DNA of 64,000 nt from Streptomyces tsukubensis (GCF_003932715.1 NZ_CP020700.1:3866501-3930500); one strand, 5' to 3'; counted from the first letter of the stretch, positions 52,920-62,517 are shown. Made by a program: numbers and translations. Notes: a model not told the origin generated them from the sequence alone.

Positions 52920-54437
52920 TTATGAGCCGCTCGGCGGCACCGTACGGCCTTCGGGGTCCGCGGAGCCCCAGGCCACCTTCGGCCCCTCCGTATCGCCGTG
53001 GCCGGTTCCGTAGGCTCCTTCCCGCCCCAGCACGAAGACGTCGTCCGCCCGGTCGAGCACCCCGCCCGAGGGGTCGTCCGCCCCGTCCTGGCGCACGACG
53101 TCCCGCTCGGGCCGCAGGATGTCCCGTACGACGACCGCGCACAGATACAGCGTCCCCAGCAGATGCAGGGCGATCGCGAAGTGGTACCCCTCGGGCGGCA
53201 GGCCCTGCCGCTGGTTGCCGCTGGTGGTGTAGGCCAGGTACATCCAGATGCCGAGGTAGTACGCCACTTCGCAGGCCTGCCAGATCAGGAAGTCCCGCCA
53301 GCGCGGCCGGGCCAGCACCGCCAGGGGGATCAGCCAGAGCACGTACTGCGGTGAGTACACCTTGTTGGTCAGGATGAACGCGGCCACGACCAGAAAGGCG
53401 ACCTGCGCGAACCGCGGCCGCCGGGGTGCGCTCAGGGTCAGCCAGGCGATGCCCGCGCAGGCCAGCACCGCCAGGAACAGGGAGTAGCGGTTGACCTCCT
53501 CGGCCGTGATCGCGATATCGAAGCGCTGGACGGCGATCAGCCAGACGGACCCGAAGTCGATGTCCCGTTCCTGGTTGAAGGTGTAGAACTTCCGCCAGCC
53601 CTCGGGCGCCGCCAGCATCACGTACAGATTGGCCAGCAGCCAGGAGCCCGCGGCGCCCAGGACCGCCAGTCCGTACTCCCGCCACTTCCCGGCCCGCCAG
53701 CAGAGCACCAGCAGCGGTCCGAGCAGGAAGAGCGCATAGAGCTTGGCGGCGGTCGCCAGACCGATCAGCACCCCGAAGGCGAGCGGCCGGCTGCGGGACC
53801 ACATCAGCATCGCCGCGGCGGTCAGGGCGACGGCGAGCAGGTCCCAGTTGATGGTGGCGTTCAGGGCGAAGGCGGGGGCCAGGGCGACCAGGAGGGCGTC
53901 CCAGGGGCGGCGGGCGTGGGTCCGCGAGACACAGACCGCGATGATCACGGCGCAGACCATCAGCATGCCCGCGTTGACCATCCAGTAGAGCTGCTGCTGG
54001 TCCTGGATCGGTCCGCCCGAGGGGGTGAGCCAGGCGGCGATCTGCATGAAGAGCCCGGTCAGTACGGGGTACTCCAGGTACTCCATATCGCCGGGGAGCC
54101 GGTCGAAGTACGGAATCAGCCCGTCCGAGAAGCCGCGCCCGACGAAGAGGTGCGGAATGTCGGAGTAGCAGGCGTGGGTGTACTGGGAGCTGGCGCCGCG
54201 GAACCAGGCCCAGTCGTAGCACGGCATCTTCTGGACCATGCCCAGGGCGAACATCCCGATGGCGGTCAGCGCCACCACGCGTACGGGGGTCGGATAGCCG
54301 CCGCGGACGCGCAGGGCCCAGCGGCCGGCCGGGCCGCCGATCAGCTCACTGCCGGCCGCCGCGACGGAATCGCGCCGGGTGGGCCGTACATCCGGCCGGT
54401 CGTCCGGGGGCACGGTCGTCTTCTCTGCGCTGGGCAT
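52920..54437 (-). CDS. GT87-type polyprenol-dependent mannosyltransferase
   Basis: 505 residues from the ATG at 54437 (54446 is possible). Around ten membrane helices after a soluble N-terminus. Family features are an extracytoplasmic loop after the first span, GLIPYFDRLPGDMEYLEYPVLTGLFMQIAAW with acidic residues, WDALLVALAPAFALNATINWDLLAVAL, and NKVYSPQYVLWLIPLAVLARP. GT87 enzymes move mannose from polyprenyl-phosphate onto lipids or lipoglycans outside the membrane. Downstream of the PBP gene on the same strand with a 129-bp gap. Confidence 0.83.
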   Translation of the reverse strand: MPSAEKTTVPPDDRPDVRPTRRDSVAAAGSELIGGPAGRWALRVRGGYPTPVRVVALTAIGMFALGMVQKMPCYDWAWFRGASSQYTHACYSDIPHLFVGRGFSDGLIPYFDRLPGDMEYLEYPVLTGLFMQIAAWLTPSGGPIQDQQQLYWMVNAGMLMVCAVIIAVCVSRTHARRPWDALLVALAPAFALNATINWDLLAVALTAAAMLMWSRSRPLAFGVLIGLATAAKLYALFLLGPLLVLCWRAGKWREYGLAVLGAAGSWLLANLYVMLAAPEGWRKFYTFNQERDIDFGSVWLIAVQRFDIAITAEEVNRYSLFLAVLACAGIAWLTLSAPRRPRFAQVAFLVVAAFILTNKVYSPQYVLWLIPLAVLARPRWRDFLIWQACEVAYYLGIWMYLAYTTSGNQRQGLPPEGYHFAIALHLLGTLYLCAVVVRDILRPERDVVRQDGADDPSGGVLDRADDVFVLGREGAYGTGHGDTEGPKVAWGSADPEGRTVPPSGS

Positions 54438-54566
54438 GGTGCACATCCTGCCGTACGGGTGGGGGTACGCCGCGAGGGCCGTGGAATCCGGTGCGGCCGG
54501 GTACGGGACACGGAACCGCGGGTGCCGGATGCCACGGCCCTCGCAGGGCGCGGACGGGCCGGAGGG

Positions 54567-57314
54567 CTACTCCTCCTGAGGCCCGCCGATCACGAGACCG
54601 TTGCTGTTGCCACCGTTGTTGTTGGAGTTGCCGCCGTTATTGGAGTTGCCACCGTTGTTGGCAGTGCCGCCGTTATTGGCGCTACCGCCGTTGTCGGCGC
54701 TGCCGTCGGTGCCCCCGTTGTTGTTGCCGCCGTCGGTGCCCCCGTTGTTGTTGCCGCCGTTGTTGGTACCGCAGCTCCAGTTGTCCCAGGGCTTGCAGGA
54801 GTTACTGGGGTCGGGGGAGTTGCCGGTGGCCGGCGGGGACTTCGACTCCTTCTGGGTCTGCTGGTTCGTCGAGGGCGGATTCGTCGAGGGCGTGTTCGAC
54901 GGCTCCTCGGACTTCGACGGCGGGGGGCTGGAGGCGCCGCCGCCCCAGTACGCCTCGCCGATCGGCTCGGGCTCGGGGAACTTCAGCACCTTGGTGCCCT
55001 TGAGCGCCTTCCCCATGTAGTCCGCGAAGATGTCGGACGGGAACGACGAACCGTGGATCTTGTCCTGGCCACCGGTGCCGAACATCTCCAGGAACGCGCG
55101 CTTGGTGTTCTTCTCGTCGTCGTCGAGGCGGTACATGTCGATCGCGGTCGACAGCTGCGGGGTGTAGCCGACGAACCACGCCGACTTGTTGCCGTCGGTG
55201 GTGCCCGTCTTGCCGGCCACCTGGCGGCCCGGGACCTTGGCGTTCGTGCCGGTGCCCTTCTCGACGACGTCGACCAGCACATCGGTGACGTTGTTGGCGA
55301 CGGCGGGGGAGAAACCGTCGGTCGGCTTGTCCTCGTGGCGGTAGATCTCCCGGCCGCCCTTCTTCACGTACTCCACCGAGTACGGGTCGCGCTGCTGGCC
55401 CTCGGCGGCGAAGGTGCCGTAGGAGCTGGCCATGCGGATGGCGCTCGGGGTGGAGATGCCGATGGAGAAGGAGGGCACATCGGACTTGTTGAGCGAGCTC
55501 TCCAGCAGTCCGGCCTTGACGGCGGCCTTGCGGACCTCCGAAACGCCGATGTCCATACCGAGCTGCACGAACGGGCTGTTCGCCGAGTCGATCATCGCCT
55601 CGCGGAGGTTGATGTTCTTGTAGTCCGTGTCACCGTCGTTGACCTGGAGCCACTCCTTGCCCTCCTCGTTGCGCCAGATCGACCCGTCGTAATTTTTGAT
55701 CTTGAGCTTGTTCTTGCCGTTGTAGACCGTCTTGTCGGGGTCGATCTTGGTGCGCTGGGACGCCGTCTGGACCCGGCCGCCCTCCGGATCGCGCACCCCG
55801 ACCTCCATCGCGGAGGCGAGGACGAACGGTTTGAAGGTCGAGCCGACCTGGGCACCGGTGTTGTCGGCGTTGTTGGTGAAGTGCTTGGTCGCGTCGGATC
55901 CGCCGTAGATCGCGACGATCTTCCCGGTCTTCGGTTCGATCGAAGCGCCGCCGAACTGGACGTGGGTGTCCTTGTCGGGACGCTTCTTCGGGTCGATGTT
56001 CTTCTTGTAGACCTTGTTGACGGACTCTTCGAGCAGCTTGACCTGGTTCTTGTTGAAGGTCGTGTGGATCTCGTAGCCGCCGAGGGAGAGGTCCGCGGCG
56101 GTGAGCTGCTTGTTGTTCGAGAGGAAGTTCGCCTTGGCGAGGTCCACGAGATAGCCGACCTGGCCGCCGAGCTTGGCCTGCTTGGCGGGGTCGAGGACCT
56201 TGGGGAAGACGGTCTTGTCCCGCTCCGCCTTGTCGAGGTGGCCGTCCTTGACCATCTCGTCGAGGACCCAGTTCCAGCGCTCGGTCACCCGCTTGGTATT
56301 GGCTTCCGCCGTGGCCGCCTCGTCGAAGTCGGTGGCTCCGGCCGGGTCGTAGTAGGTCGCGCCCTTGAGCAGGGTGGTCAGGAAGGCGGACTGGGCGACG
56401 GTCAGCTTCTTGGCGTCGACACCGAAGTAGGTACGCGCCGCGGCCTGGATCCCGTAGGAGTTCCGGCCGTAGAAGGAGGTGTTCAGATAGCCGGCCATGA
56501 TCTCCGGCTTCTTCATCTCCGTGCCGACCTTTATGGAGATGAAGAGTTCCTTGAACTTACGGCTGATGGTCTGCGACTGGTCGCCGAGCCGGGCGTTCTT
56601 CACATACTGCTGGGTGATCGTGGAGCCACCCTGGGTCTGCTGGCCGCGGGCCATGTTCACCAGGGCGCGGCTGATGCCCTTGGGGTCGATGCCGGAGTCC
56701 GAGTCGAAGGTCTTGTTCTCCGCGGACTTCACGGCGTTCTGCAGATGTACGGGGATCTGCTCGATGCCCACGTTCTGCCGGTTGACCTCACCGCCGGTCG
56801 CGGCCATCTGGGAGCCGTCGGACCAGTAGTAGACGTTGTTCTCGGCCTCCGCCTGCTTACGGGGGTCGGGGACGTCCACCCAGGCGTACGCCAGCGTCGC
56901 AGCGCCCATCAGGGTGCCGAAGAAGGCCAGCGCCAGCCCGGTCACCAGCTTCCAGGAGGGCGTCCAGCGGCGCCAGCCGTCCTTGTCGTACCGCGGGTAG
57001 TCGATCAGTCGCCGTTTGCGAGGGCCGCCACCGCCCGGATCGTGGTGGCCGGCCCCGCCGGCGCGGCGCCCGCCGCGCCCGCCCCGGCCGCCTCCGGCGG
57101 CAGCGGGATCCACCCGGCGGCGGCCGCCGCGCTGGGCGGCCCGCCGGGCCTCGGCGCGGCCGCCGTAAGGACGCTCCTCGCCGTGGGAGGCGGAAGGGGA
57201 GACGGAGCCGGTGTCCCCGGTGGGGGCGGCACGGCGGCCGGATGGCTGCTGGGCATCGCGCCTGGCAGCCGCCCGTCCGCCGGTCTGCGGCGGTTTGCGA
57301 CGGTGCTCGCTCAT
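54567..57314 (-). CDS. Class A penicillin-binding protein (bifunctional)
   Basis: 915 residues from the ATG at 57314. Cytoplasmic Arg/Gly-rich lead (1-115), one membrane anchor (about 118-144), GT51 glycosyltransferase (about 170-340: VKSAENKTFDSDSGID, GGSTITQQYVKN), transpeptidase with GSTFKPF (SxxK, about 491), SANSPF (SxN, about 576) and AGKTGTT (KTG, about 700). The last 75 or so residues are an Asn/Gly repeat tail after a small Cys pair (SCKPWDNWSCG). It polymerises and cross-links peptidoglycan outside the membrane. Divergent from padR. Confidence 0.94.
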   Translation of the reverse strand: MSEHRRKPPQTGGRAAARRDAQQPSGRRAAPTGDTGSVSPSASHGEERPYGGRAEARRAAQRGGRRRVDPAAAGGGRGGRGGRRAGGAGHHDPGGGGPRKRRLIDYPRYDKDGWRRWTPSWKLVTGLALAFFGTLMGAATLAYAWVDVPDPRKQAEAENNVYYWSDGSQMAATGGEVNRQNVGIEQIPVHLQNAVKSAENKTFDSDSGIDPKGISRALVNMARGQQTQGGSTITQQYVKNARLGDQSQTISRKFKELFISIKVGTEMKKPEIMAGYLNTSFYGRNSYGIQAAARTYFGVDAKKLTVAQSAFLTTLLKGATYYDPAGATDFDEAATAEANTKRVTERWNWVLDEMVKDGHLDKAERDKTVFPKVLDPAKQAKLGGQVGYLVDLAKANFLSNNKQLTAADLSLGGYEIHTTFNKNQVKLLEESVNKVYKKNIDPKKRPDKDTHVQFGGASIEPKTGKIVAIYGGSDATKHFTNNADNTGAQVGSTFKPFVLASAMEVGVRDPEGGRVQTASQRTKIDPDKTVYNGKNKLKIKNYDGSIWRNEEGKEWLQVNDGDTDYKNINLREAMIDSANSPFVQLGMDIGVSEVRKAAVKAGLLESSLNKSDVPSFSIGISTPSAIRMASSYGTFAAEGQQRDPYSVEYVKKGGREIYRHEDKPTDGFSPAVANNVTDVLVDVVEKGTGTNAKVPGRQVAGKTGTTDGNKSAWFVGYTPQLSTAIDMYRLDDDEKNTKRAFLEMFGTGGQDKIHGSSFPSDIFADYMGKALKGTKVLKFPEPEPIGEAYWGGGASSPPPSKSEEPSNTPSTNPPSTNQQTQKESKSPPATGNSPDPSNSCKPWDNWSCGTNNGGNNNGGTDGGNNNGGTDGSADNGGSANNGGTANNGGNSNNGGNSNNNGGNSNGLVIGGPQEE
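54601..54768. repeat. Asn/Gly-coding minisatellite in the PBP tail
   Basis: Imperfect tandem copies of GTTGTTGTTGCCGCC-like units, including the longer unit GTCGGTGCCCCCGTTGTTGT seen twice in a row (starts near 54705 and 54732), encode NNGG and GGTDGG repeats on the minus strand. Confidence 0.75.
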
Positions 57315-57581
57315 CGAACGACTACTCCTCGGGCAGGCGAAACGCCTGGAAGCGGCAGTTGACTTCCGGTCCCCCCGGCATGGATGCAGACCGGCCTCGT
57401 GAAGGGCTCGTCCGCAGTGCACCCACGGCGATGACGACTGGGGCCGTCATGTGGTTCCCGGCGGTCTGCATCCGCACAGACTACGCACGAACAAATCCAT
57501 CCCGACGCTGAAGTTCATCCCAAAACAGGCAAGTTGGCCAGAACGATTTGGCGATGTGACCCCGTTCACCATGACCCCCCT
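57315..57581. other. PBP upstream region
   Basis: Between the divergent PBP and padR genes. A possible PBP -10 (TAGTCT on the minus strand, 57483-57478) is present without a clear -35. No further gene seen. Confidence 0.35.
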
Positions 57582-57609
57582 TGTCGCAGGAGCCTCGCCG
57601 TCCTATCGT
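57582..57609 (+). promoter_or_regulatory. padR-ino1 promoter
   Basis: TTGTCG (57582-57587), 16 bp, TATCGT (57604-57609). The -10 overlaps the left edge of the large palindrome. Confidence 0.55.
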
Positions 57610-57639
57610 GCTGATGTATCGAGTCGATACATCAGCACG
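57607..57639. promoter_or_regulatory. 33-bp palindromic operator at the padR-ino1 promoter
   Basis: The arm CGTGCTGATGTATCGA (57607-57622) is repeated perfectly inverted at 57624-57639 around a single G. It contains ATGTATCGA/TCGATACAT, fitting PadR-type sites with ATGT and ACAT half-sites. It covers the end of the -10 element and the transcription start, so binding would block transcription. Confidence 0.85.
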
Positions 57640-57675
57640 TCATAGAGAGTCGGGGCAGTACGAAGGGAGGCCAGG

Positions 57676-58377
57676 GTGAGCAGGCGCTCGGGAATTCTTG
57701 AGTTCGCTGTGCTCGGTCTCCTCCGTGAAGCCCCGATGCACGGGTACGAGCTGCGGAAACGGCTCAACACTTCGTTGGGGATCTTCCGGGCCTTCAGTTA
57801 CGGGACCCTGTATCCCTGCCTCAAGACGCTGGTCGCCAACGGCTGGTTGATCGAGGAACCGGGAAATGCTCCCGACGACGCCCTGGCCGCTCCACTCTCA
57901 GGGCGCCGCGCCAAGATCGTCTACCGGTTGACGGCGGAAGGGAAAGAACACTTCGAGGAGCTGCTTGCGCACACCGGCCCCGACAGCTGGGAGGACGAGC
58001 ACTTCGCGGCTCGCTTCGCCTTCTTCGGGCAGACGGAGCGCGAGGTGCGGATGCGGGTGCTGGAAGGCCGCCGCAGTCGGCTGGAGGAGCGTCTGGAGAA
58101 GATGCGCGCCTCCCTCGCCCGCACCCGGGAGCGGCTCGACGACTACACGCTGGAGCTCCAGCGCCACGGAATGGAGTCCGTGGAGCGCGAAGTGCGCTGG
58201 CTGAACGAGCTCATCGAGAGCGAGCGGGCGGGACGGGATCAGCGACGCTCCTCCCCCGGCTCCGCAGCACAGCAGCAGAACACCGCGGGGCCCGGGGACG
58301 GCCTGCCCCGGCGTGGGGACGCGGAGACCTCCGGGCCCGCCACCCCGCCGGATCCGTCCGACGGCACCGCCAACTGA
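57676..58377 (+). CDS. PadR-family transcriptional regulator
   Basis: 233 residues; GTG start after GGGAGG. The PadR winged helix ([46 protein letters not shown]) is followed by a long C-terminal coiled coil (about 130-185: [29 protein letters not shown]) used for dimerisation, and a disordered Pro/Gly tail. It probably represses its own promoter at the 33-bp palindrome and with it the downstream ino1 gene (59-bp gap, no terminator). Confidence 0.9.
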   Translation: MSRRSGILEFAVLGLLREAPMHGYELRKRLNTSLGIFRAFSYGTLYPCLKTLVANGWLIEEPGNAPDDALAAPLSGRRAKIVYRLTAEGKEHFEELLAHTGPDSWEDEHFAARFAFFGQTEREVRMRVLEGRRSRLEERLEKMRASLARTRERLDDYTLELQRHGMESVEREVRWLNELIESERAGRDQRRSSPGSAAQQQNTAGPGDGLPRRGDAETSGPATPPDPSDGTAN

Positions 58378-58436
58378 GACCCCGCGGTCCGCAGGGTCTC
58401 ATCCGGAATACCGAAATCACACAGGGAGCAACCGGA

Positions 58437-59519
58437 ATGGGTTCGGTTCGCGTAGCCATCGTCGGCGTGGGCAACTGCGCCGCCTCGCTGGTGCAGGGCG
58501 TCGAGTACTACAAGGACGCCGACCCGGCCGGCAAGGTGCCGGGTCTGATGCACGTCCAGTTCGGGGAGTACCACGTCCGGGACGTCGAGTTCGTGGCGGC
58601 CTTCGACGTGGACGCCAAGAAGGTCGGCCTGGACCTGGCGGACGCCATCGGCGCCAGCGAGAACAACACCATCAAGATCTGCGACGTGCCGAACAGCGGT
58701 GTCACGGTGCAGCGCGGCCACACCCTCGACGGTCTGGGCAAGTACTACCGCGAGACCATCGAGGAGTCGCCGGAGGCCCCGGTCGACGTCGTCCAGGTCC
58801 TCAAGGACAAGCAGGTCGACGTTCTGGTCTGCTACCTCCCCGTCGGCTCCGAGGCCGCTGCGAAGTTCTACGCGCAGTGCGCCATCGACGCCAAGGTCGG
58901 CTTCGTCAACGCGCTCCCCGTCTTCATCGCGGGCACCAAGGAGTGGGCGGACAAGTTCACCGAGGCCGGCGTCCCGATCGTCGGTGACGACATCAAGTCG
59001 CAGGTCGGCGCCACCATCACGCACCGTGTGATGGCGAAGCTCTTCGAGGACCGGGGCGTCGTCCTGGACCGCACGATGCAGCTGAACGTCGGCGGCAACA
59101 TGGACTTCAAGAACATGCTGGAGCGCGACCGGCTGGAGTCCAAGAAGATCTCGAAGACGCAGGCCGTCACCTCGCAGATCCCCGACCGCGAGCTGGGCGA
59201 GAAGAACGTCCACATCGGCCCGTCCGACTACGTCGCGTGGCTCGACGACCGCAAGTGGGCGTACGTCCGCCTGGAGGGCCGTGCCTTCGGTGACGTCCCG
59301 CTGAACCTGGAGTACAAGCTGGAGGTCTGGGACTCCCCGAACTCGGCCGGCGTCATCATCGACGCCCTGCGCGCCGCGAAGATCGCCAAGGACCGCGGTA
59401 TCGGCGGCCCGATCCTCTCGGCCAGCAGCTACTTCATGAAGAGCCCGCCGGTCCAGTACTTCGACGACGAGGCCCGCGAGAACGTCGAGAAGTTCATCAA
59501 GGGCGAGACCGAGCGCTGA
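58437..59519 (+). CDS. ino1: Inositol-3-phosphate synthase
   Basis: 360 residues, the short actinobacterial/archaeal type. NAD-dependent conversion of glucose 6-phosphate to inositol 3-phosphate, for phosphatidylinositol and mycothiol. N-terminal [18 protein letters not shown] binds [19 protein letters not shown] and [12 protein letters not shown] are core motifs of the active site. GGGAG about 10 nt before the ATG. Follows padR and is very probably in its operon. A perfect 16-bp terminator hairpin follows. Confidence 0.95.
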   Translation: MGSVRVAIVGVGNCAASLVQGVEYYKDADPAGKVPGLMHVQFGEYHVRDVEFVAAFDVDAKKVGLDLADAIGASENNTIKICDVPNSGVTVQRGHTLDGLGKYYRETIEESPEAPVDVVQVLKDKQVDVLVCYLPVGSEAAAKFYAQCAIDAKVGFVNALPVFIAGTKEWADKFTEAGVPIVGDDIKSQVGATITHRVMAKLFEDRGVVLDRTMQLNVGGNMDFKNMLERDRLESKKISKTQAVTSQIPDRELGEKNVHIGPSDYVAWLDDRKWAYVRLEGRAFGDVPLNLEYKLEVWDSPNSAGVIIDALRAAKIAKDRGIGGPILSASSYFMKSPPVQYFDDEARENVEKFIKGETER

Positions 59520-59551
59520 TCCCCGCCCGCGAGGGCAGTGGCGCAAGGCTA

Positions 59552-59586
59552 CGGAGGGTCCCCGGTGGTTCACCGGGGACCCTCCG
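59552..59586 (+). terminator. Terminator of ino1
   Basis: CGGAGGGTCCCCGGTG (59552-59567) pairs perfectly with 59571-59586 over a 3-nt loop, 32 bp after the stop. Confidence 0.93.
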
Positions 59587-59621
59587 CATCTGTGCCGGGC
59601 CGGTGTGTGACGCTTGACCCC

Positions 59622-60923
59622 ATGCCCGTCGTAGGTGATCTGCGCGTACTCCTGCGCCTGACGAACTTCCGCCGACTGCTGACGGTCCGGTTGCTGTCCC
59701 AGACAGCGGACGGCGTCTACCAGGTCGCGCTCGCCACGTACGTGGTGTTCTCACCGGAGAAGCAGACCTCGCCCGCGGCCATCGCCTCGGCCATGGCCGT
59801 TCTTCTGCTGCCGTACTCCCTGATCGGCCCCTTCGCCGGGGTACTGCTGGACCGCTGGCGCCGCCGTCAGGTGCTGCTCTACGGCAATCTGCTGCGGGCC
59901 CTGCTCGCCTGCGGCACCGCCCTGCTGATCCTGGCCTCCGTACCCGACTGGCTGTTCTATGTCTCGGCCTTGTCGGTCACCGCCATCAACCGCTTCGTCC
60001 TCGCCGGGCTCTCCGCCGCACTGCCCCGGGTGGTCGACGAAGAGCGGCTGGTCATCGCGAACGCCCTCTCGCCCACGGCCGGCACCCTGGCCGCGACCGC
60101 GGGCGGCGGGCTCGCCTTCGTCGTACGGCTGGTCGTCGCCGACTCCGATGCGGCGGTGGTCCTCCTGGGGGCCGCCCTCTACCTCTGCGCCGGACTGGCC
60201 TCCCTGCGGATGGGGCGCGACCTCCTCGGCCCCGATCCGGAGCGGGTCCAGCCCCGTCTGGGGGCCGCTCTCGTCTCCACGGCCCGCGGTCTGACGGACG
60301 GGCTGCGCCATCTGGCCCGGCGGCCGGCCGCGGCCCGGGTCCTGACCGCGGTCACGCTGATGCGCTTCTGCTACGGCGCCCTGCTGGTGACCGTGCTGAT
60401 GCTCTGCCGGTACGCCTGGTACGCGGACGAGCGGGACGGTCTGGCGCTCCTCGGGGTGGCCGTCGCCGTATCGGGGGCCGGCTTCTTCGTCGCCGCCGTG
60501 ATCACCCCCTGGACCATCGGACGGTTCGGCCCGTACCGCTGGATGATCTTCTGTGCCGCGACCGCGGCCGTACTCGTCCCGGCGCTCGGGCTCCCCTTCG
60601 CGAAGGCGCCGATACTCGTCGCCGCCTTCGTGCTGGGCCTGGTCACCCAGGGCGTGAAGATCACCACCGATACCGTCGTCCAGATCTCGGTGGACGACGC
60701 CTATCGGGGCCGGATCTTCTCCCTCTACGACGTGCTGTTCAATGTCTCGTTCGTCGCGGCGGCGGCCGTCGCCGCGCTGATACTGCCGCCCGACGGCCGC
60801 TCGGCCCTGCTCGTGGTACTGATCGGCGCGATCTACGCCGGGATCGCCCTGATGCTCCTGCGCTGGAGCAGAACCACCCCCGCGCTTCCCCGGTCGACCG
60901 GCCGGAACGGCCGGACCGACTGA
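59622..60923 (+). CDS. MFS transporter
   Basis: 433 residues from the ATG at 59622; twelve membrane spans. Early features: NFRRLLTVRLLSQTADGVYQVALATYVVF and the MFS loop 2-3 signature GVLLDRWRRRQVLLYGNLLRALL. Resembles MFS_3/enterobactin-exporter-type proteins, but the substrate is unknown. Separated from ino1 by a terminator. Convergent with cca; the two are divided by two long parS palindromes. Confidence 0.85.
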   Translation: MPVVGDLRVLLRLTNFRRLLTVRLLSQTADGVYQVALATYVVFSPEKQTSPAAIASAMAVLLLPYSLIGPFAGVLLDRWRRRQVLLYGNLLRALLACGTALLILASVPDWLFYVSALSVTAINRFVLAGLSAALPRVVDEERLVIANALSPTAGTLAATAGGGLAFVVRLVVADSDAAVVLLGAALYLCAGLASLRMGRDLLGPDPERVQPRLGAALVSTARGLTDGLRHLARRPAAARVLTAVTLMRFCYGALLVTVLMLCRYAWYADERDGLALLGVAVAVSGAGFFVAAVITPWTIGRFGPYRWMIFCAATAAVLVPALGLPFAKAPILVAAFVLGLVTQGVKITTDTVVQISVDDAYRGRIFSLYDVLFNVSFVAAAAVAALILPPDGRSALLVVLIGAIYAGIALMLLRWSRTTPALPRSTGRNGRTD

Positions 60924-60934
60924 GTGGCGCGGCG

Positions 60935-60970
60935 CGGCGGGCGATGTTTCACGTGAAACATCGCCCGCCG
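60935..60970. promoter_or_regulatory. parS site within a 36-bp perfect palindrome
   Basis: GTTTCACGTGAAAC at 60946-60959 is extended on both sides so that 60935-60952 is the exact inverse of 60953-60970. Located 11 bp after the MFS stop; in RNA it would also form a terminator-like hairpin. Confidence 0.92.
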
Positions 60971-61006
60971 CCGGACCCGGTTTCCCGCGACGGTCCCCCC
61001 ATGGAA

Positions 61007-61038
61007 GCGGGGCATGTTTCACGTGAAACATGCCCCGC
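61007..61038. promoter_or_regulatory. parS site within a 32-bp perfect palindrome
   Basis: GTTTCACGTGAAAC at 61016-61029; arms GCGGGGCATGTTTCAC (61007-61022) and its inverse (61023-61038). Centre 70 bp from the previous parS and 28 bp beyond the cca stop. Confidence 0.92.
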
Positions 61039-61066
61039 ACCCGGTCAACGATCGGATCGTCATTCG

Positions 61067-62509
61067 CTAGCTCTGGGCGGCCCACCACTCGGTGAGCGCC
61101 TTGACCGCGTCGTCGCGCTCCATCGGCCCGTGCTCCAGCCGCAGCTCCAGCAGATGCGCATACGCCTTGCCGATCATCGGTCCCGGACCGATGCCGAGGA
61201 TCTGCTGAATCTCGTTGCCGTTGAGGTCGGGCCGGATGGCGTCCAGCTGTTCCTGCTCCTGCAGCTGTGCAATGCGCTCCTCCAGTCCGTCGTAGGTCCG
61301 GGAGAGGGCAGCCGCCTTCCGCTTGTTCCGGGTGGTGCAGTCCGAGCGGGTCAGCTTGTGCAGCCGGGTGAGCAGCGGTCCGGCATCGCGCACATAGCGG
61401 CGTACCGCCGAGTCGGTCCACTCTCCGTCCCCGTAGCCGTGGAAGCGCAGATGCAGCTCCACGAGCCGGGAGACGTCCTTCACCAGTTCGTTGGAGTACT
61501 TGAGCTCGGTCATCCGCTTCTTGGTCATCTTCGCGCCCACCACTTCGTGGTGGTGGAAGGAGACCCGGCCGTCCTTCTCGAAGCGGCGGGTGCGCGGCTT
61601 GCCGATGTCATGGAGCAGTGCGGCGAGCCGGAGGACCAGATCCGGACCTTCTTCCTCCAGGGCGATGGCCTGTTCCAGCACGGTCAGGGAGTGCTCGTAC
61701 ACATCCTTGTGCCGGTGGTGCTCGTCGCTCTCCAGCCGCAGGGCGGGCAGCTCCGGAAGCACCCGGGCGGCCAGTCCGGAGTCGACGAGGAGGGCCAGCC
61801 CCGTCCGGGGGTGGTGGGAGAGCAGCAGCTTGTTCAGCTCGTCCCTGACCCGCTCGGCGGAGACGATGTCGATGCGCTCCGACATCTCCGTCATGGCACG
61901 GACAACCTCGGGCGCCACCTCGAAGTCGAGCTGGGCCGAGAAGCGGGCGGCCCGCATCATCCGCAGCGGATCGTCCGAGAAGGAGGCCTCGGGGGTGCCC
62001 GGGGTCCGGAGCACCTTCGCCGCGAGGTCCTCCAGACCGTTGTGCGGGTCGATGAACTCCTTCTCCGGCAGGGCGACGGCCATCGCGTTCACCGTGAAGT
62101 CCCGGCGGACGAGATCGTCCTCGATGGAATCGCCGTAGGAGACCTCGGGCTTGCGGGAGGTGCGGTCGTAGGCCTCGGAGCGGTAGGTGGTGATTTCGAT
62201 CTGGTAGCCGCTCTTCTGCGCCCCCACGGTGCCAAAGGCAATTCCGACGTCCCATACCGAATCAGCCCAAGGGCGGACAATCTTCAGGATGTCCTGGGGG
62301 CGGGCGTCCGTGGTGAAGTCGAGGTCGTTGCCGAGCCGGCCGAGGAGCGCGTCCCGTACCGAGCCGCCGACCAGGGCGAGACGGAAGCCCGCTTCCTGGA
62401 AGCGGCGGGCGAGATCGTCCGCGACGGGGGCTACCCGCAGTAGCTCCGTCACCGCGAGGCGTTGCACCTGGTTCAGTGCGGAGGGAGTGTCTTCATTGGC
62501 GTTCGGCAC
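61067..62509 (-). CDS. cca: CCA-adding tRNA nucleotidyltransferase
   Basis: 480 residues from the GTG at 62509. Class II nucleotidyltransferase: LVGGSVRDALLGRLGNDLDF (GGxVRD and catalytic DxD), RRDFTVNAMAV, and EASFSDDPLRMMRAARFSAQL. A C-terminal HD domain (LLHDIGKPRTR, HHHEVVGAKM) may give phosphatase or phosphodiesterase activity. It builds or repairs the 3' CCA of tRNAs. The frame is open to 62602, but a -10 element sits just before 62509. From memory it lies beside the DUF6049-mviN genes near oriC in Streptomyces. Confidence 0.94.
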   Translation of the reverse strand: MPNANEDTPSALNQVQRLAVTELLRVAPVADDLARRFQEAGFRLALVGGSVRDALLGRLGNDLDFTTDARPQDILKIVRPWADSVWDVGIAFGTVGAQKSGYQIEITTYRSEAYDRTSRKPEVSYGDSIEDDLVRRDFTVNAMAVALPEKEFIDPHNGLEDLAAKVLRTPGTPEASFSDDPLRMMRAARFSAQLDFEVAPEVVRAMTEMSERIDIVSAERVRDELNKLLLSHHPRTGLALLVDSGLAARVLPELPALRLESDEHHRHKDVYEHSLTVLEQAIALEEEGPDLVLRLAALLHDIGKPRTRRFEKDGRVSFHHHEVVGAKMTKKRMTELKYSNELVKDVSRLVELHLRFHGYGDGEWTDSAVRRYVRDAGPLLTRLHKLTRSDCTTRNKRKAAALSRTYDGLEERIAQLQEQEQLDAIRPDLNGNEIQQILGIGPGPMIGKAYAHLLELRLEHGPMERDDAVKALTEWWAAQS

Positions 62510-62517
62510 AACAGAGA

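Noticed and set aside
50101..54222. A 1373-codon open frame on the minus strand
   Set aside because: Antisense to femX and the racemase-like gene and out of frame with the GT87 gene; low-complexity composition.
53916..57362. An 1148-codon open frame on the plus strand
   Set aside because: Antisense to the class A PBP, whose catalytic motifs are unambiguous.
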